Below, in pieces: positions 54,923 to 63,494 of a DNA stretch of 64,000 nt; position 1 is the stretch's first letter, and every line of letters starts with the position of its first letter. The DNA comes from Terriglobus roseus (GTDB lineage: Bacteria; Acidobacteriota; Terriglobia; Terriglobales; Acidobacteriaceae): the NCBI RefSeq assembly GCF_900102185.1, contig NZ_LT629690.1:2232001-2296000 (forward strand), in the 5' to 3' direction. The notes under the pieces were generated by a model. The model saw only the letters and a program-made list of their open reading frames with translations. It did no database searches and was not told the origin of the DNA. Made by a program: the position numbers and the translations under genes.

Positions 54923-55890
54923 AGAAGTTTTATAACTTCATCCTTCTTGTCTCTCTCTTGTTGAGTGGAACGTCATGGTGCCACGCGCAATACACCGGCG
55001 TTGCGGCCACGACCGCGCCAGGGTTGAATGTGCGCCATCCTCTCACTACTGATCAGGCAATTCTGTTTCCTCCGCAGCAAGACATGAGGATTTTGCCCAA
55101 CGACGTAGTGGTGATTTCAATCTTTGGCGTCACTCCGGCATTTACGGATACGGAACGAGTAGCGCTGGACGGAACCATCCATCTCCCATTGGCCGGAATC
55201 GTCAGTATCGGAGGCTTGACGAGTACCGCTGCGGAACAGAAGATCGCGGGTGTAATGGAAGATCAAGGGCTGTTTCACGATGCACAAGTGAATCTAGTCA
55301 TCTCCGATATGCCTGACCATGTCGTCACGCTAGTGGGCGCCATGGGCAAGACCTTACCAGTCGTAGGGCAACGCCGCCTTCTAGACGTTCTTTCCGCAGC
55401 CGGTGGCTTACCTGAGACGGCAAGCACGGTCATCAAAATAGATCGTCTCGGATTAGCCGAACCAATCTATGTGGATCTTGGCAACGATCCGTCGACAAGT
55501 ATTGCTGCCAATGTTCCGATTTTCTCTGGTGACGTCATTACTACAGGAAACGTCGGGGCTGTTTACATCGTAGGCGCAGTTTCATCCGCTGGAACACACG
55601 TTTTACCAGGATCACGGCCCATGACTGTATCAATGGCAATTGCGTCGGCCGGAGGTACCACGGAAGTCGCTAAGCGGGATAGTTCGATCCTCGTTCGCAT
55701 AACCGGGAACACGCGCTCCGTTGTACCACTGCGACTGAAGGATATCCAAGAAGGCAAAGCTGCCGATCCGGTTCTACAGGCGGACGATATCATTCTTGTC
55801 CCCACAAGCACTCTTAGGAGCATATTCCGATTTAGTAACGCGACGGCTATCGTCAGCCTTGCCGTTTCCATGGCTGCGCTTTTGCGATGA
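54919..55890 (+). CDS. Polysaccharide export protein (Wza-like) with SLBB domains
   Basis: A 323-residue exported protein. The signal peptide is FILLVSLLLSGTSWCHAQ. A poly-export domain (about 50-130, LPNDVVVISIFGVTPAFTDTERVALDGTIHLPLAG) is followed by SLBB domains (VGAMGKTLPVVGQRRLLDVLSAAGG and VYIVGAVSSAGTHVLPG). The end has a hydrophobic helix (ATAIVSLAVSMAALL), the likely outer-membrane barrel-forming part. There is no good lipobox, so it is not a classic Wza lipoprotein. The ATG at 54919 overlaps the BY-kinase stop, with GGGAGG 6 bases upstream. Together with that kinase it should form the trans-envelope export channel. Confidence 0.9.
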   Translation: MKKFYNFILLVSLLLSGTSWCHAQYTGVAATTAPGLNVRHPLTTDQAILFPPQQDMRILPNDVVVISIFGVTPAFTDTERVALDGTIHLPLAGIVSIGGLTSTAAEQKIAGVMEDQGLFHDAQVNLVISDMPDHVVTLVGAMGKTLPVVGQRRLLDVLSAAGGLPETASTVIKIDRLGLAEPIYVDLGNDPSTSIAANVPIFSGDVITTGNVGAVYIVGAVSSAGTHVLPGSRPMTVSMAIASAGGTTEVAKRDSSILVRITGNTRSVVPLRLKDIQEGKAADPVLQADDIILVPTSTLRSIFRFSNATAIVSLAVSMAALLR

Positions 55891-55944
55891 CTTGCTTGCA
55901 CATAACCCCTGATCGTTTCGGCGAATAAGCATTACAGGAGATCG

Positions 55945-57168
55945 ATGGTTTCCATGAATGAGCGCGTCCGGTTGGCGTATGTGGTCAGTCATCCGATTCA
56001 ATACCAGGCGGAACTGCTGCGGCGCATCGCTGCGGATCCGAGAATCGATCTGCGCGTTTTTTTTTGCTCTGATTTCTCGTTGCGAAGCTACAAGGATGCT
56101 GGCTTCGGAGTGACTGTAGAGTGGGATGTCCCTCTGACGCAGGGGTACATTTCGACAGTATTGCCACGCTGGAGAGATACCTCTAAGCCGAGCCCTCTTC
56201 GCCCTATCTCACGAGGCTTCTTCCGAGAATTGCGCAAGGGAGTGGATGGAAAGCCGTTCGATGCGGTTTGGATTCACGGCTATTCAACAGTGAATTCGAT
56301 TCACGCGATACTTGCCGCAAAGGCGCTTGGGATACCTGTACTATTGCGCGCTGAGTCATGGCTCGCAGACCGTGTTCGCTCGGGCCAAAAACTATTCGCG
56401 AAACAAGCGTTTTTTACCATATTGCGTAGCCTGGTAAACGCCGTACTTCCCATTGGGACGGAGAACGCTCGCTACTGGGCGCATTATTTAGGAAAAGACT
56501 TTCCTGCGTTCCTGATGCCATACGCAGTGAACAACGGATACTTTTCCGCACGCGCAAAGCAAGCTGAAGCCACGCGTTCAAATCTGCAGGCGGAGTTGTC
56601 TCTCGATCCTTCGCGGCCGGTCATTCTGTTCGCTTCGAAATTGCAAGAGCGCAAACATGCAGATCACTTACTGGAAGCCTATCTTCAGTTGCGCGCACGC
56701 AGTTCTTCCGCGCCCTACCTGGTCATCGTCGGTGATGGTGAGATGCGTTCAGCGCTTGAAAAACGTGTGGCCGAGAGCGGAGTAACGGACGTCCGTTTTG
56801 CTGGCTTCCGTAATCAGAGCGAGCTTCCCCGCTTCTTCGATCTCAGCGATGTGTTTGTACTCCCCTCAAGACATGAAGCATGGGGTCTAATCACCAATGA
56901 AGCCATGGCCTCCGGACTCGCTGTTATTGTGACCAGCGACGTGGGGTGCGCAGCGGATATTGTCCGTAATGGTGAAAACGGATTTGTATACCCGATAGGC
57001 GATATACAGACGCTGAGCCATGCACTGGAGAAAACTATCCAGCCAGGTGTACCCGAACAGATGGGAAGACACAGCGAAGAAATCATCGCTCACTGGGGGT
57101 ATGCCGAAGACATTGCCGGACTGAAAGCAGCCTTGCGACACGTCACCGGCAAAAATGCAGGAGCCTGA
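55945..57168 (+). CDS. Glycosyltransferase family 4
   Basis: A 407-residue retaining GT-B glycosyltransferase, probably cytoplasmic and membrane-associated, that adds a sugar to the lipid-linked EPS repeat. The N-terminal domain starts RLAYVVSHPIQYQAELLRRIA. The C-terminal domain holds the donor motif PSRHEAWGLITNEAMASGLAVI with the two Glu of the EX7E motif, and VGDGEMRSALEKRV. Sugar specificity is not evident. AGGAG lies 5 bases before the ATG. It is in line with the BY-kinase/export genes and followed by another GT4 gene after 4 bases. Confidence 0.88.
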   Translation: MVSMNERVRLAYVVSHPIQYQAELLRRIAADPRIDLRVFFCSDFSLRSYKDAGFGVTVEWDVPLTQGYISTVLPRWRDTSKPSPLRPISRGFFRELRKGVDGKPFDAVWIHGYSTVNSIHAILAAKALGIPVLLRAESWLADRVRSGQKLFAKQAFFTILRSLVNAVLPIGTENARYWAHYLGKDFPAFLMPYAVNNGYFSARAKQAEATRSNLQAELSLDPSRPVILFASKLQERKHADHLLEAYLQLRARSSSAPYLVIVGDGEMRSALEKRVAESGVTDVRFAGFRNQSELPRFFDLSDVFVLPSRHEAWGLITNEAMASGLAVIVTSDVGCAADIVRNGENGFVYPIGDIQTLSHALEKTIQPGVPEQMGRHSEEIIAHWGYAEDIAGLKAALRHVTGKNAGA

Positions 57169-57172
57169 CTCC

Positions 57173-58333
57173 ATGCGTATCCTTCATGTCATCGCCACAC
57201 TGGACCCGGCCGCAGGCGGCCCGATCGAAGGCGTGCGCACTCTTTTCGGATACAAGGATGAGGGTTATGAGGGTGAAGCCGTCACTTTTGACGCTCCAGA
57301 TGCACCTTATCTGCAAGGGCTCCCCTTTCCGGTTTATCCACTCGGACCACGCACTTCCACGTATGGCTACAACGCGAAGCTGTTGCCCTGGCTGCGCGAA
57401 AATCGCGACCGTTATGACGGTGTAATCGTCAACGGTTTGTGGCAATACACCGGCCTTGCCACCATGCTCGCCATGCGCGGGCACAAGCCATACATGGTTT
57501 TTTCGCATGGCATGTTGGACCCGTACTTTAAGCGTCGCTTTCCACTGAAACATCTGAAGAAAGCTGTCTATTGGTATCCCGCGGAATATTGGATTCTGCG
57601 AAACGCGTATCGCGTGCTCTTCACCACCACCAGTGAAGAGAAGCTGGCGGAAGAAAGCTTCGCTTTTTGGAAATGGAAAGCGCAGGTGGTGCCTTACGGT
57701 ATCCGCGCCCCACAGACCGACCCCACTGCAGATATTGCTGCATTCCTACGTGTGGTTCCTGCGGTGGAAGGCAAACGGTTTCTCATTTACCTGAGCCGTA
57801 TCCATCCCAAAAAGGGTTGCGACTTACTCTTGCAAGCATTCGCTTCAATCGCGGCCAGCGCCCCGGATCTACATCTCGTGATGGCTGGTCCAGACGAAAC
57901 TGACTGGATACCGGAGCTACAAAAGATCGTTGACAACGCAGGTCTGACTGACCGCGTTCACTGGCCCGGCATTTTGCGTGGTTCAGAGAAGTGGGGCGCC
58001 TTCCGGGCTGCTGAAGCTTTCATCCTCCCTTCTCACCAGGAGAACTTCGGCATTGCTGTCGCGGAAGCTCTGGGAGCGGGTAAGCCCGTTCTGTTGAGCG
58101 ATAAGGTCAACATCGGCGACATGATCCGAAATGAAGGTTGTGCTCTCATTGAGCCAGACACCCTTGAGGGAACACGCCTTCTTTTGGAGCGCTGGATTGG
58201 ATTGTCTGCCGAAGAGAAGCAACGCATGAGCACGGCGGCTGCCGAATGCTTCCGCACGCGCTTCAACATGTTGGAGACCGCTCAAGCCATCATGGCCCTC
58301 TTCCAACAGGCGAAGAACGAAGGAGCAAGCTGA
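57173..58333 (+). CDS. Glycosyltransferase family 4
   Basis: A 386-residue GT-B glycosyltransferase. The N-terminus is MRILHVIATLDPAAGGPIEGVR, a common start in capsule and EPS transferases. The C-terminal donor site is PSHQENFGIAVAEALGAGKPVL (EX7E), after HPKKGCDLLLQAF. The ATG at 57173 has AGGAG 9 bases upstream; an ATG at 57155 would overlap the previous gene. The sugar is unknown. The acetyltransferase gene begins at the very next base after its stop. Confidence 0.88.
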   Translation: MRILHVIATLDPAAGGPIEGVRTLFGYKDEGYEGEAVTFDAPDAPYLQGLPFPVYPLGPRTSTYGYNAKLLPWLRENRDRYDGVIVNGLWQYTGLATMLAMRGHKPYMVFSHGMLDPYFKRRFPLKHLKKAVYWYPAEYWILRNAYRVLFTTTSEEKLAEESFAFWKWKAQVVPYGIRAPQTDPTADIAAFLRVVPAVEGKRFLIYLSRIHPKKGCDLLLQAFASIAASAPDLHLVMAGPDETDWIPELQKIVDNAGLTDRVHWPGILRGSEKWGAFRAAEAFILPSHQENFGIAVAEALGAGKPVLLSDKVNIGDMIRNEGCALIEPDTLEGTRLLLERWIGLSAEEKQRMSTAAAECFRTRFNMLETAQAIMALFQQAKNEGAS

Positions 58334-58939
58334 ATGGCACGCGAAGCTGCTTACGTGGCCACAGACCATATCGACGAAAGCGAACATGCTGACCCGTATC
58401 TGCGACCCGCGTTCACCCTGCGCAACCGTGTGATGCGTGTGCTGTGGGGTGTTGTGTGGCTGCTGCTCTATCGCCCTTCGCCGCGCCCCATGCACGGTTG
58501 GCGCTGCTTCCTGCTTCGTCGTTTCGGAGCCACGATGGGCTCGAATTGCCACTTCTATCCCAAGTCAAAGATCTGGGCTCCGTGGAATCTCTTTTGTGCG
58601 GATCAGGTCACCGCTGCGGACGGCGTAGAGATTTATAACCCCGCACCCATGCGCTTTGGCTCGCACGCCATCGTGTCTCAAGACGCCTTTCTCTGCGGCG
58701 CAACACACGATTACAACTTGGCTGCGTTCCCTCTGCTGGCCTACGAGATGCATTTCGGAGCCTACTCATGGGTATGCGCGCGAGCCATCGTTGGCCCTGG
58801 AGCCAACCTGGGCGAAGGTGCCGTGCTTGGACTGGGCTCTGTCGCCACGCGCAGCCTTGATCCATGGACGGTCCACGCAGGCTCGCCTGCGCGCCTGGTC
58901 AAAGAACGCAAACGCACACATGGAGACACACCCGCATGA
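58334..58939 (+). CDS. WcaF-like acetyltransferase (left-handed beta helix)
   Basis: A 201-residue O-acetyltransferase of the colanic-acid WcaF type. A short hydrophobic segment (VLWGVVWLLLYRPSP) and the conserved RCFLLRRFGATMG lead into hexapeptide repeats (WAPWNLFCADQVTAADGVEIYN, VGPGANLGEGAVLGLGSV). The catalytic His candidate is in CGATHDYN. It probably decorates the EPS repeat with acetyl groups from acetyl-CoA. Its stop overlaps the start of the next gene (ATGA). Confidence 0.88.
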   Translation: MAREAAYVATDHIDESEHADPYLRPAFTLRNRVMRVLWGVVWLLLYRPSPRPMHGWRCFLLRRFGATMGSNCHFYPKSKIWAPWNLFCADQVTAADGVEIYNPAPMRFGSHAIVSQDAFLCGATHDYNLAAFPLLAYEMHFGAYSWVCARAIVGPGANLGEGAVLGLGSVATRSLDPWTVHAGSPARLVKERKRTHGDTPA

Positions 58940-59754
58940 TCTCCGTTATGGTTCTCACTCTGAATGAAGAGGGCGACCTGCCAGGATGCCTTGAATCCAT
59001 AGCATGGTCCGACGATGTCTGGGTGTTTGACTCTCTGTCCACCGACCGTACGACTGCGATTGCAGAGGCATCCGGTGCCCACGTGATCCAGCGCAAGTTC
59101 GATAACTGGGCCGCTCATCAGAACTGGGCCATGGAAAACATTCCGTTTAAACATCCGTGGGTGTTTTATATCGACGCGGACGAGCGTATGACCGAGGGAC
59201 TTCGCACAGCGATCCATCAGGCTGTGTCAGCAGCGGAAGGACATGTTGCATTTGAAGTGGAACGGCGCGATTTCCTGAACGGAACATGGCTGAAACACGT
59301 CCAGCTTTCCGCCTGGTACACCCGGCTGTTTCAGCCCTCAAAGATGCGCTATGAGCGCCTCGTCAACCCTGTCTCAGTGGTCGATGGAACTACAGGACGC
59401 ATCGCAGGATATCTGGACCATTTCCCGTTCAGCAAGGGCGTCACCTATTGGATTCAGCGACACAACGACTACAGCACAAAAGAAGCGCAGCAGCTTCTCC
59501 TGAATCAGGCAGATGCTCCGCCCTTTCGTCTGCGTGACGCATTCTTCGCCTCAGACTTTCAGACGCGTCGCAAGCAGCAGAAGCAATTGTTCTATCGCTT
59601 GCCCGGTCGCCCAATTCTGAAATTCATACTGATTTATTTCGCAAAACGAGGCTTCCTGGACGGCAGCGCCGGCCTGACCTACGCTCTGCTTCAATCGATT
59701 TACGAATACTTCATCGTTCTAAAAACGAGGGAGCTAAAACAGAATCAACCATAG
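58936..59754 (+). CDS. Glycosyltransferase family 2 (WaaE/KdtX-like)
   Basis: A 272-residue inverting GT-A glycosyltransferase. It starts MISVMVLTLNEEGDLPGCLESI with the nucleotide-binding fold, and the metal motif is FYIDADERMT. The pattern W.DDVWVFDSLSTDRT and the C-terminal GFLDGSAGLTYALLQSIYEY match WaaE-like beta-1,4-glucosyltransferases of LPS core and EPS. The ATG at 58936 overlaps the acetyltransferase stop. It is the last gene of the EPS run in the window. A flippase (Wzx), a polymerase (Wzy) and a priming transferase are not here. Confidence 0.9.
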   Translation: MISVMVLTLNEEGDLPGCLESIAWSDDVWVFDSLSTDRTTAIAEASGAHVIQRKFDNWAAHQNWAMENIPFKHPWVFYIDADERMTEGLRTAIHQAVSAAEGHVAFEVERRDFLNGTWLKHVQLSAWYTRLFQPSKMRYERLVNPVSVVDGTTGRIAGYLDHFPFSKGVTYWIQRHNDYSTKEAQQLLLNQADAPPFRLRDAFFASDFQTRRKQQKQLFYRLPGRPILKFILIYFAKRGFLDGSAGLTYALLQSIYEYFIVLKTRELKQNQP

Positions 59755-59770
59755 AAATATCCCAAAGCAG

Positions 59771-59797
59771 AAATGCCTCCCTATGAAGGAGGCATTT
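59771..59797. terminator. Terminator at the end of the EPS operon
   Basis: A 10-bp perfect stem (59771-59780 with 59788-59797) with a 7-base loop, AAA on one side and TTTT on the other, lies between convergent genes. Confidence 0.85.
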
Positions 59798-59831
59798 TCC
59801 GTTGTCGTAAAACTTCGTTTTGAACCTGATA

Positions 59832-60200
59832 TTAGCTGCGCAGCTTCGCCAGCAGATCTGTCGGGTGCACCGGCTTCGCCAGAATCTCAAACTCGTGCCC
59901 CTGGGCGCGTGCCTTCTCGAGCAGGTCAGCGGTGGCTGCTTGTCCGCTAAACAACAGAATCTTGCAGGTGGGCAGCTTTTCCCGGATCTTGATGGCGGCT
60001 TCGATACCTGTCATGCCGGTCATGATCACATCTGAAATCAGCATGTTGGGCTGGAATTCATCAATGGTTTCCACGGCTGATTCGCCGGAGTACACGGCTT
60101 TGGCCTCAAAGCCTGCCTGATTGAGGATGATCGCAAGGGTATTCGCGATCACCTGTTCGTCGTCGGCAACCAGTACCTTCGGTTTGCTGGGGGTTGTCAT
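59832..60200 (-). CDS. Single-domain response regulator (CheY-like receiver)
   Basis: A receiver domain of about 122 residues with no output domain. The acidic pair is VADDEQ, the phosphorylated Asp57 is in LISDVIM, and the conserved Ser and Lys are in LLFSGQ and LAKPVHP. Such stand-alone receivers act by binding partners or passing phosphate on. No histidine kinase or chemotaxis gene is next to it. ATG at 60200 is used; GTG at 60209 is possible and neither has a clear ribosome site. It is divergent from the ABC operon. Confidence 0.88.
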   Translation of the reverse strand: MTTPSKPKVLVADDEQVIANTLAIILNQAGFEAKAVYSGESAVETIDEFQPNMLISDVIMTGMTGIEAAIKIREKLPTCKILLFSGQAATADLLEKARAQGHEFEILAKPVHPTDLLAKLRS

Positions 60201-60375
60201 ATCAATCACAGTTCTACTTTACCCGGTGGTATATGGCAAGTTTCTGGAAGTTGTTGTTTCACCGGAGGATGATACCCTCAGAGGACGCCCTGCGGCCAAC
60301 TTCGGCCGGCCGCGCCGCCACCAAACTTTCAGGGTCCGGTCACTTATCCGGCTCCACTACCAATGGAGACGCCCA

Positions 60376-61710
60376 ATGCAACAGGCCATCATTCGCGCCG
60401 AACGCGTTGAAAAATATTATGCTCAGCCGAGCGAGAACCGAATTCAGGTGATCTCGCCGACTGATTTGTCGATTGTGCCGGGTGAAATTGTCGCTCTGCT
60501 TGGGCCCTCTGGCTCCGGCAAGTCGACCCTGCTTCGCATGCTGACGGGGCTCTCTGTGCCTTCAGGCGGCCAGGTTTACTGGCATGAAAAGCCCATTGGT
60601 CAGACAGAAATCAACGTCTCCATCGTCTTCCAGAGCTTCGCGCTGTTCCCTTGGCTGACCGTATTGGAAAACGTGGAAGCGCCTTTGCAGGCGCGGGGTA
60701 TGGAGCCTGCAAAGCGTCGCAAACGCGCCATGAAGATGCTCGACACGGTCGGTCTCGACGGCTTCCAGCACGCTTATCCCAAAGAACTCTCCGGCGGCAT
60801 GCGTCAGCGTGTGGGCTTTGCACGCGCACTCGTTGTCGAACCGGAAGTGCTTTTTATGGATGAGCCCTTCTCGGCCCTTGATGTGCTCACCGCAGAAAAC
60901 CTGCGTTCAGAACTGCTGGAACTCTGGCAGAAAAAGACGATGCCCACGCAGGCCATCTTCATCGTCACACACAACATTGAAGAAGCTGTGCTGCTTGCAG
61001 ATCGCATCATCGTTCTTGGCCGCAATCCCGGTCATGTGCGTACGGATTTTCGCGTTGCACTGCAGCATCCACGCGACCGCAAGGCCGCAGCGTTTACGCA
61101 ACTGGTTGACTACATCTACAAGGTGCTGACACAGCCAGAGGCGCAGCCACCCGAGCTGCCGCGCACTGCAGGTGGCAAGCGCGTTCGCGATCAACGATTG
61201 ATGAGCTACCAGATGTTGCCGCACGCGCGCCCTGGCGGTATCGCCGGTTTGCTGGAATTAATGGTGGATCACAGCGGCAAGGCAGACATCTATCGCCTCG
61301 CTGACGATCTTGCCTTCGAAGTCGATGACTTGTTGCCCATCGTTGACGCTGCCTCATTGTTAGGTTTCCTAACTGTTACCGAAGGCGACGCGACACTCAC
61401 TGCTATCGGCACGGAATACGCCAATGCGGAAATCCTGCGGCAGAAGGAGATTTTCCGCGAAGCTGCGCTGGAACACGTGTTGTTGCTGCGCCAGATCATG
61501 CGCGCCTTGGAAGCCAAGAGTGACGGCTCAGTGCCGGAAGAATTCTTCCACGACATGCTGGACGAACAGTTCAGCGAAGAAGAAACTCTCCGGCAGCTTG
61601 AAACGGCCATCAACTGGGGCCGATACGCAGAACTGTTTGACTTTGACGCGCAGCGCCATCGCTTCATCCTGGCGCACGCCGCTGAACCTGTCGTGGAGAC
61701 GCACGAATGA
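60376..61710 (+). CDS. ABC transporter ATPase, NitT/TauT type, with C-terminal AAA-associated domain
   Basis: A 444-residue protein. Residues about 1-250 are an ABC ATPase: Walker A LLGPSGSGKST, Q-loop FQSFALFPW, signature LSGGMRQRV, Walker B VLFMDEPFSALD and H-loop THN. The subfamily is that of nitrate, sulfonate or taurine importers. After a linker, residues about 285-440 form an extra helical domain (LMVDHSGKADIYRLADDLAFEVDDLLPIVDAASLLGFL), the AAA-associated C-terminal type, which looks like a winged-helix regulatory unit. The ATG at 60376 has GGAG 7 bases upstream. Its stop overlaps the permease start (ATGA). Confidence 0.92.
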   Translation: MQQAIIRAERVEKYYAQPSENRIQVISPTDLSIVPGEIVALLGPSGSGKSTLLRMLTGLSVPSGGQVYWHEKPIGQTEINVSIVFQSFALFPWLTVLENVEAPLQARGMEPAKRRKRAMKMLDTVGLDGFQHAYPKELSGGMRQRVGFARALVVEPEVLFMDEPFSALDVLTAENLRSELLELWQKKTMPTQAIFIVTHNIEEAVLLADRIIVLGRNPGHVRTDFRVALQHPRDRKAAAFTQLVDYIYKVLTQPEAQPPELPRTAGGKRVRDQRLMSYQMLPHARPGGIAGLLELMVDHSGKADIYRLADDLAFEVDDLLPIVDAASLLGFLTVTEGDATLTAIGTEYANAEILRQKEIFREAALEHVLLLRQIMRALEAKSDGSVPEEFFHDMLDEQFSEEETLRQLETAINWGRYAELFDFDAQRHRFILAHAAEPVVETHE

Positions 61711-63494
61711 AGATGCTGCCTGGCAGCTTCAGTAATTTGCGATCACGGGGTGAGATGGTCATCCCGCGCACCCTTGCGCGTTCGCAAGCGGTACGCAGAA
61801 GCTGGCCCTTTCTTCTTGATCTGATCGTTGCCAGCATTGGCCTTGCTGCGTTTTACGGAGTAGTCCAGATTGCGCGCCTTTGGCTGGGTCATGCAGAGCC
61901 GCAAGTGACGTTGTCGTTATCCCCGCGAGCGTTGCCTCTCTACGCACTCTACTCCGTGGTGCGTATGTTCCTCGCGTACCTGTTGAGCCTTGGGTTCGCC
62001 ATCGGCTATGGCTATGTCGCAGCGTACAGCCGACGGATGGAAGCGCTGATGATTGCAGCCTTGGACATTCTGCAATCCATCCCTGTGCTGAGCTTTCTTC
62101 CCGGCGTCATGCTGGCAATGGTGGCGCTGTTCCCTTCGCGTCAACTTGGCCTGGAGTTGGGTGCGATCGTGCTCATCTTCACCGGCCAGGTGTGGAACAT
62201 GGCATTCTCGTTTTATTCCTCGTTGAAGAGCCTTCCGCGTGAATTAACAGAAGCCAGTGCCATCTATGGTTATTCGCGGTGGCAGCGACTCTTCCAGCTT
62301 GAATTGCCATTTGCAGCAATTGGTCTCATCTGGAACAGCATGGTCTCAGTAGCAGGCGGATGGTTCTTCCTGATGGCCTGCGAGATGTTTGTCTTGGGCT
62401 CGCGCGATTTCCGCTTGCCCGGCCTTGGAAGCTATCTGCAAACCGCTGCAAGCGAAGGCAACACCCCGGCCATTTTGTGGGGGCTGTTCACGATGATCCT
62501 CATCATCGTTGCAACAGATCAGCTCCTATGGCGCCCCATCATCGCATGGAGCGATCGCTTCAAATTTGAGCAGGTGGAAAGCGCTCGTCACGTACGTTCG
62601 CCACTGTTGGCCATCCTGCAGCAATCAAGTTTTGTAAAGCGGATGCGGCACGTCACGCTTTCTCCCGTGTTGGAGAAGTTGTATCGGCATGAGGCGAAAC
62701 ATCGTCCCACACATGTCGCGATGGATGGTGGCGATCAACGCTCTCCATCTGCGCTCGCTCAAGTTGCTTTAGGACTTGTAATTTTCGCAGCAGTGGCCTA
62801 TGCCGCAATCCAAGCGCTGCATCTGTTGCATTCCGTCGACCGCAAGGAATTTGGCCTTGTACTCGGTGGAGCAGGCATGACACTGCTGCGCGTGATCGCT
62901 TCCCTGTTTCTTGCGACGCTGTGGACCGTGCCGGTTGGCGTAGCGATTGGATCGCATCCCCGTCTTGCGCGCATTGCACAACCGTTGGCGCAGATCGCGG
63001 CCAGCGTACCTGCCACCGCATTGTTTCCTGTGATCCTGCTTCTTCTACTGCGTAGCGGAGGAGGCATGAACACCGCAGCCATTTTGCTCATGCTGCTCGG
63101 AACGCAGTGGTACGTGCTTTTCAATGTAATCGCCGGTGCAATGGCCATTCCGACTGACCTCAAAGAGGTCTCGCGCCTCTTCCACTTCGGCACCGTGCAA
63201 CGCTGGAAGACCATCATTCTCCCAGGCATCTTCCCTTACCTGCTGACTGGTCTCATCACAGCCAGCGGCGGGGCATGGAACGCAAGCATCATCGCGGAGT
63301 ACTTCCGCCTGAAGGGCAAGACGATGACGGCCTTCGGCCTGGGCGAACAGATCAGCGCAGCAACGGACGCAGGCAACTTCGCAGTACTGCTGCTTGCGAC
63401 GATTGTGATGGCGCTGATGGTGGTGACGATCAATCGTCTGGTGTGGCGTCCTCTATTCCGTGTTGCCGAGTCGAAGTATCGCCTGGGCGCTTAA
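61707..63494 (+). CDS. ABC permease with two fused transmembrane domains
   Basis: A 595-residue inner-membrane protein that contains two binding-protein-dependent permease domains in one chain, about residues 60-280 and 360-590. Each has its EAA loop: EASAIYGYSRWQRLFQLELP and EVSRLFHFGTVQRWKTIILP. This means one polypeptide may provide the whole membrane part. The two domains are joined by a soluble linker (LEKLYRHEAKHRPTHVAMDGG). It is coupled to the ATPase gene. No substrate-binding protein gene is in the window. Its stop is interleaved with that of the convergent gene (TTAA). Confidence 0.92.
   Translation: MKMLPGSFSNLRSRGEMVIPRTLARSQAVRRSWPFLLDLIVASIGLAAFYGVVQIARLWLGHAEPQVTLSLSPRALPLYALYSVVRMFLAYLLSLGFAIGYGYVAAYSRRMEALMIAALDILQSIPVLSFLPGVMLAMVALFPSRQLGLELGAIVLIFTGQVWNMAFSFYSSLKSLPRELTEASAIYGYSRWQRLFQLELPFAAIGLIWNSMVSVAGGWFFLMACEMFVLGSRDFRLPGLGSYLQTAASEGNTPAILWGLFTMILIIVATDQLLWRPIIAWSDRFKFEQVESARHVRSPLLAILQQSSFVKRMRHVTLSPVLEKLYRHEAKHRPTHVAMDGGDQRSPSALAQVALGLVIFAAVAYAAIQALHLLHSVDRKEFGLVLGGAGMTLLRVIASLFLATLWTVPVGVAIGSHPRLARIAQPLAQIAASVPATALFPVILLLLLRSGGGMNTAAILLMLLGTQWYVLFNVIAGAMAIPTDLKEVSRLFHFGTVQRWKTIILPGIFPYLLTGLITASGGAWNASIIAEYFRLKGKTMTAFGLGEQISAATDAGNFAVLLLATIVMALMVVTINRLVWRPLFRVAESKYRLGA

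Noticed and set aside
60201-60375. Guanidine-type riboswitch before the ABC operon
   Set aside because: The leader is GC-rich with short palindromes but lacks the conserved blocks of the known classes.
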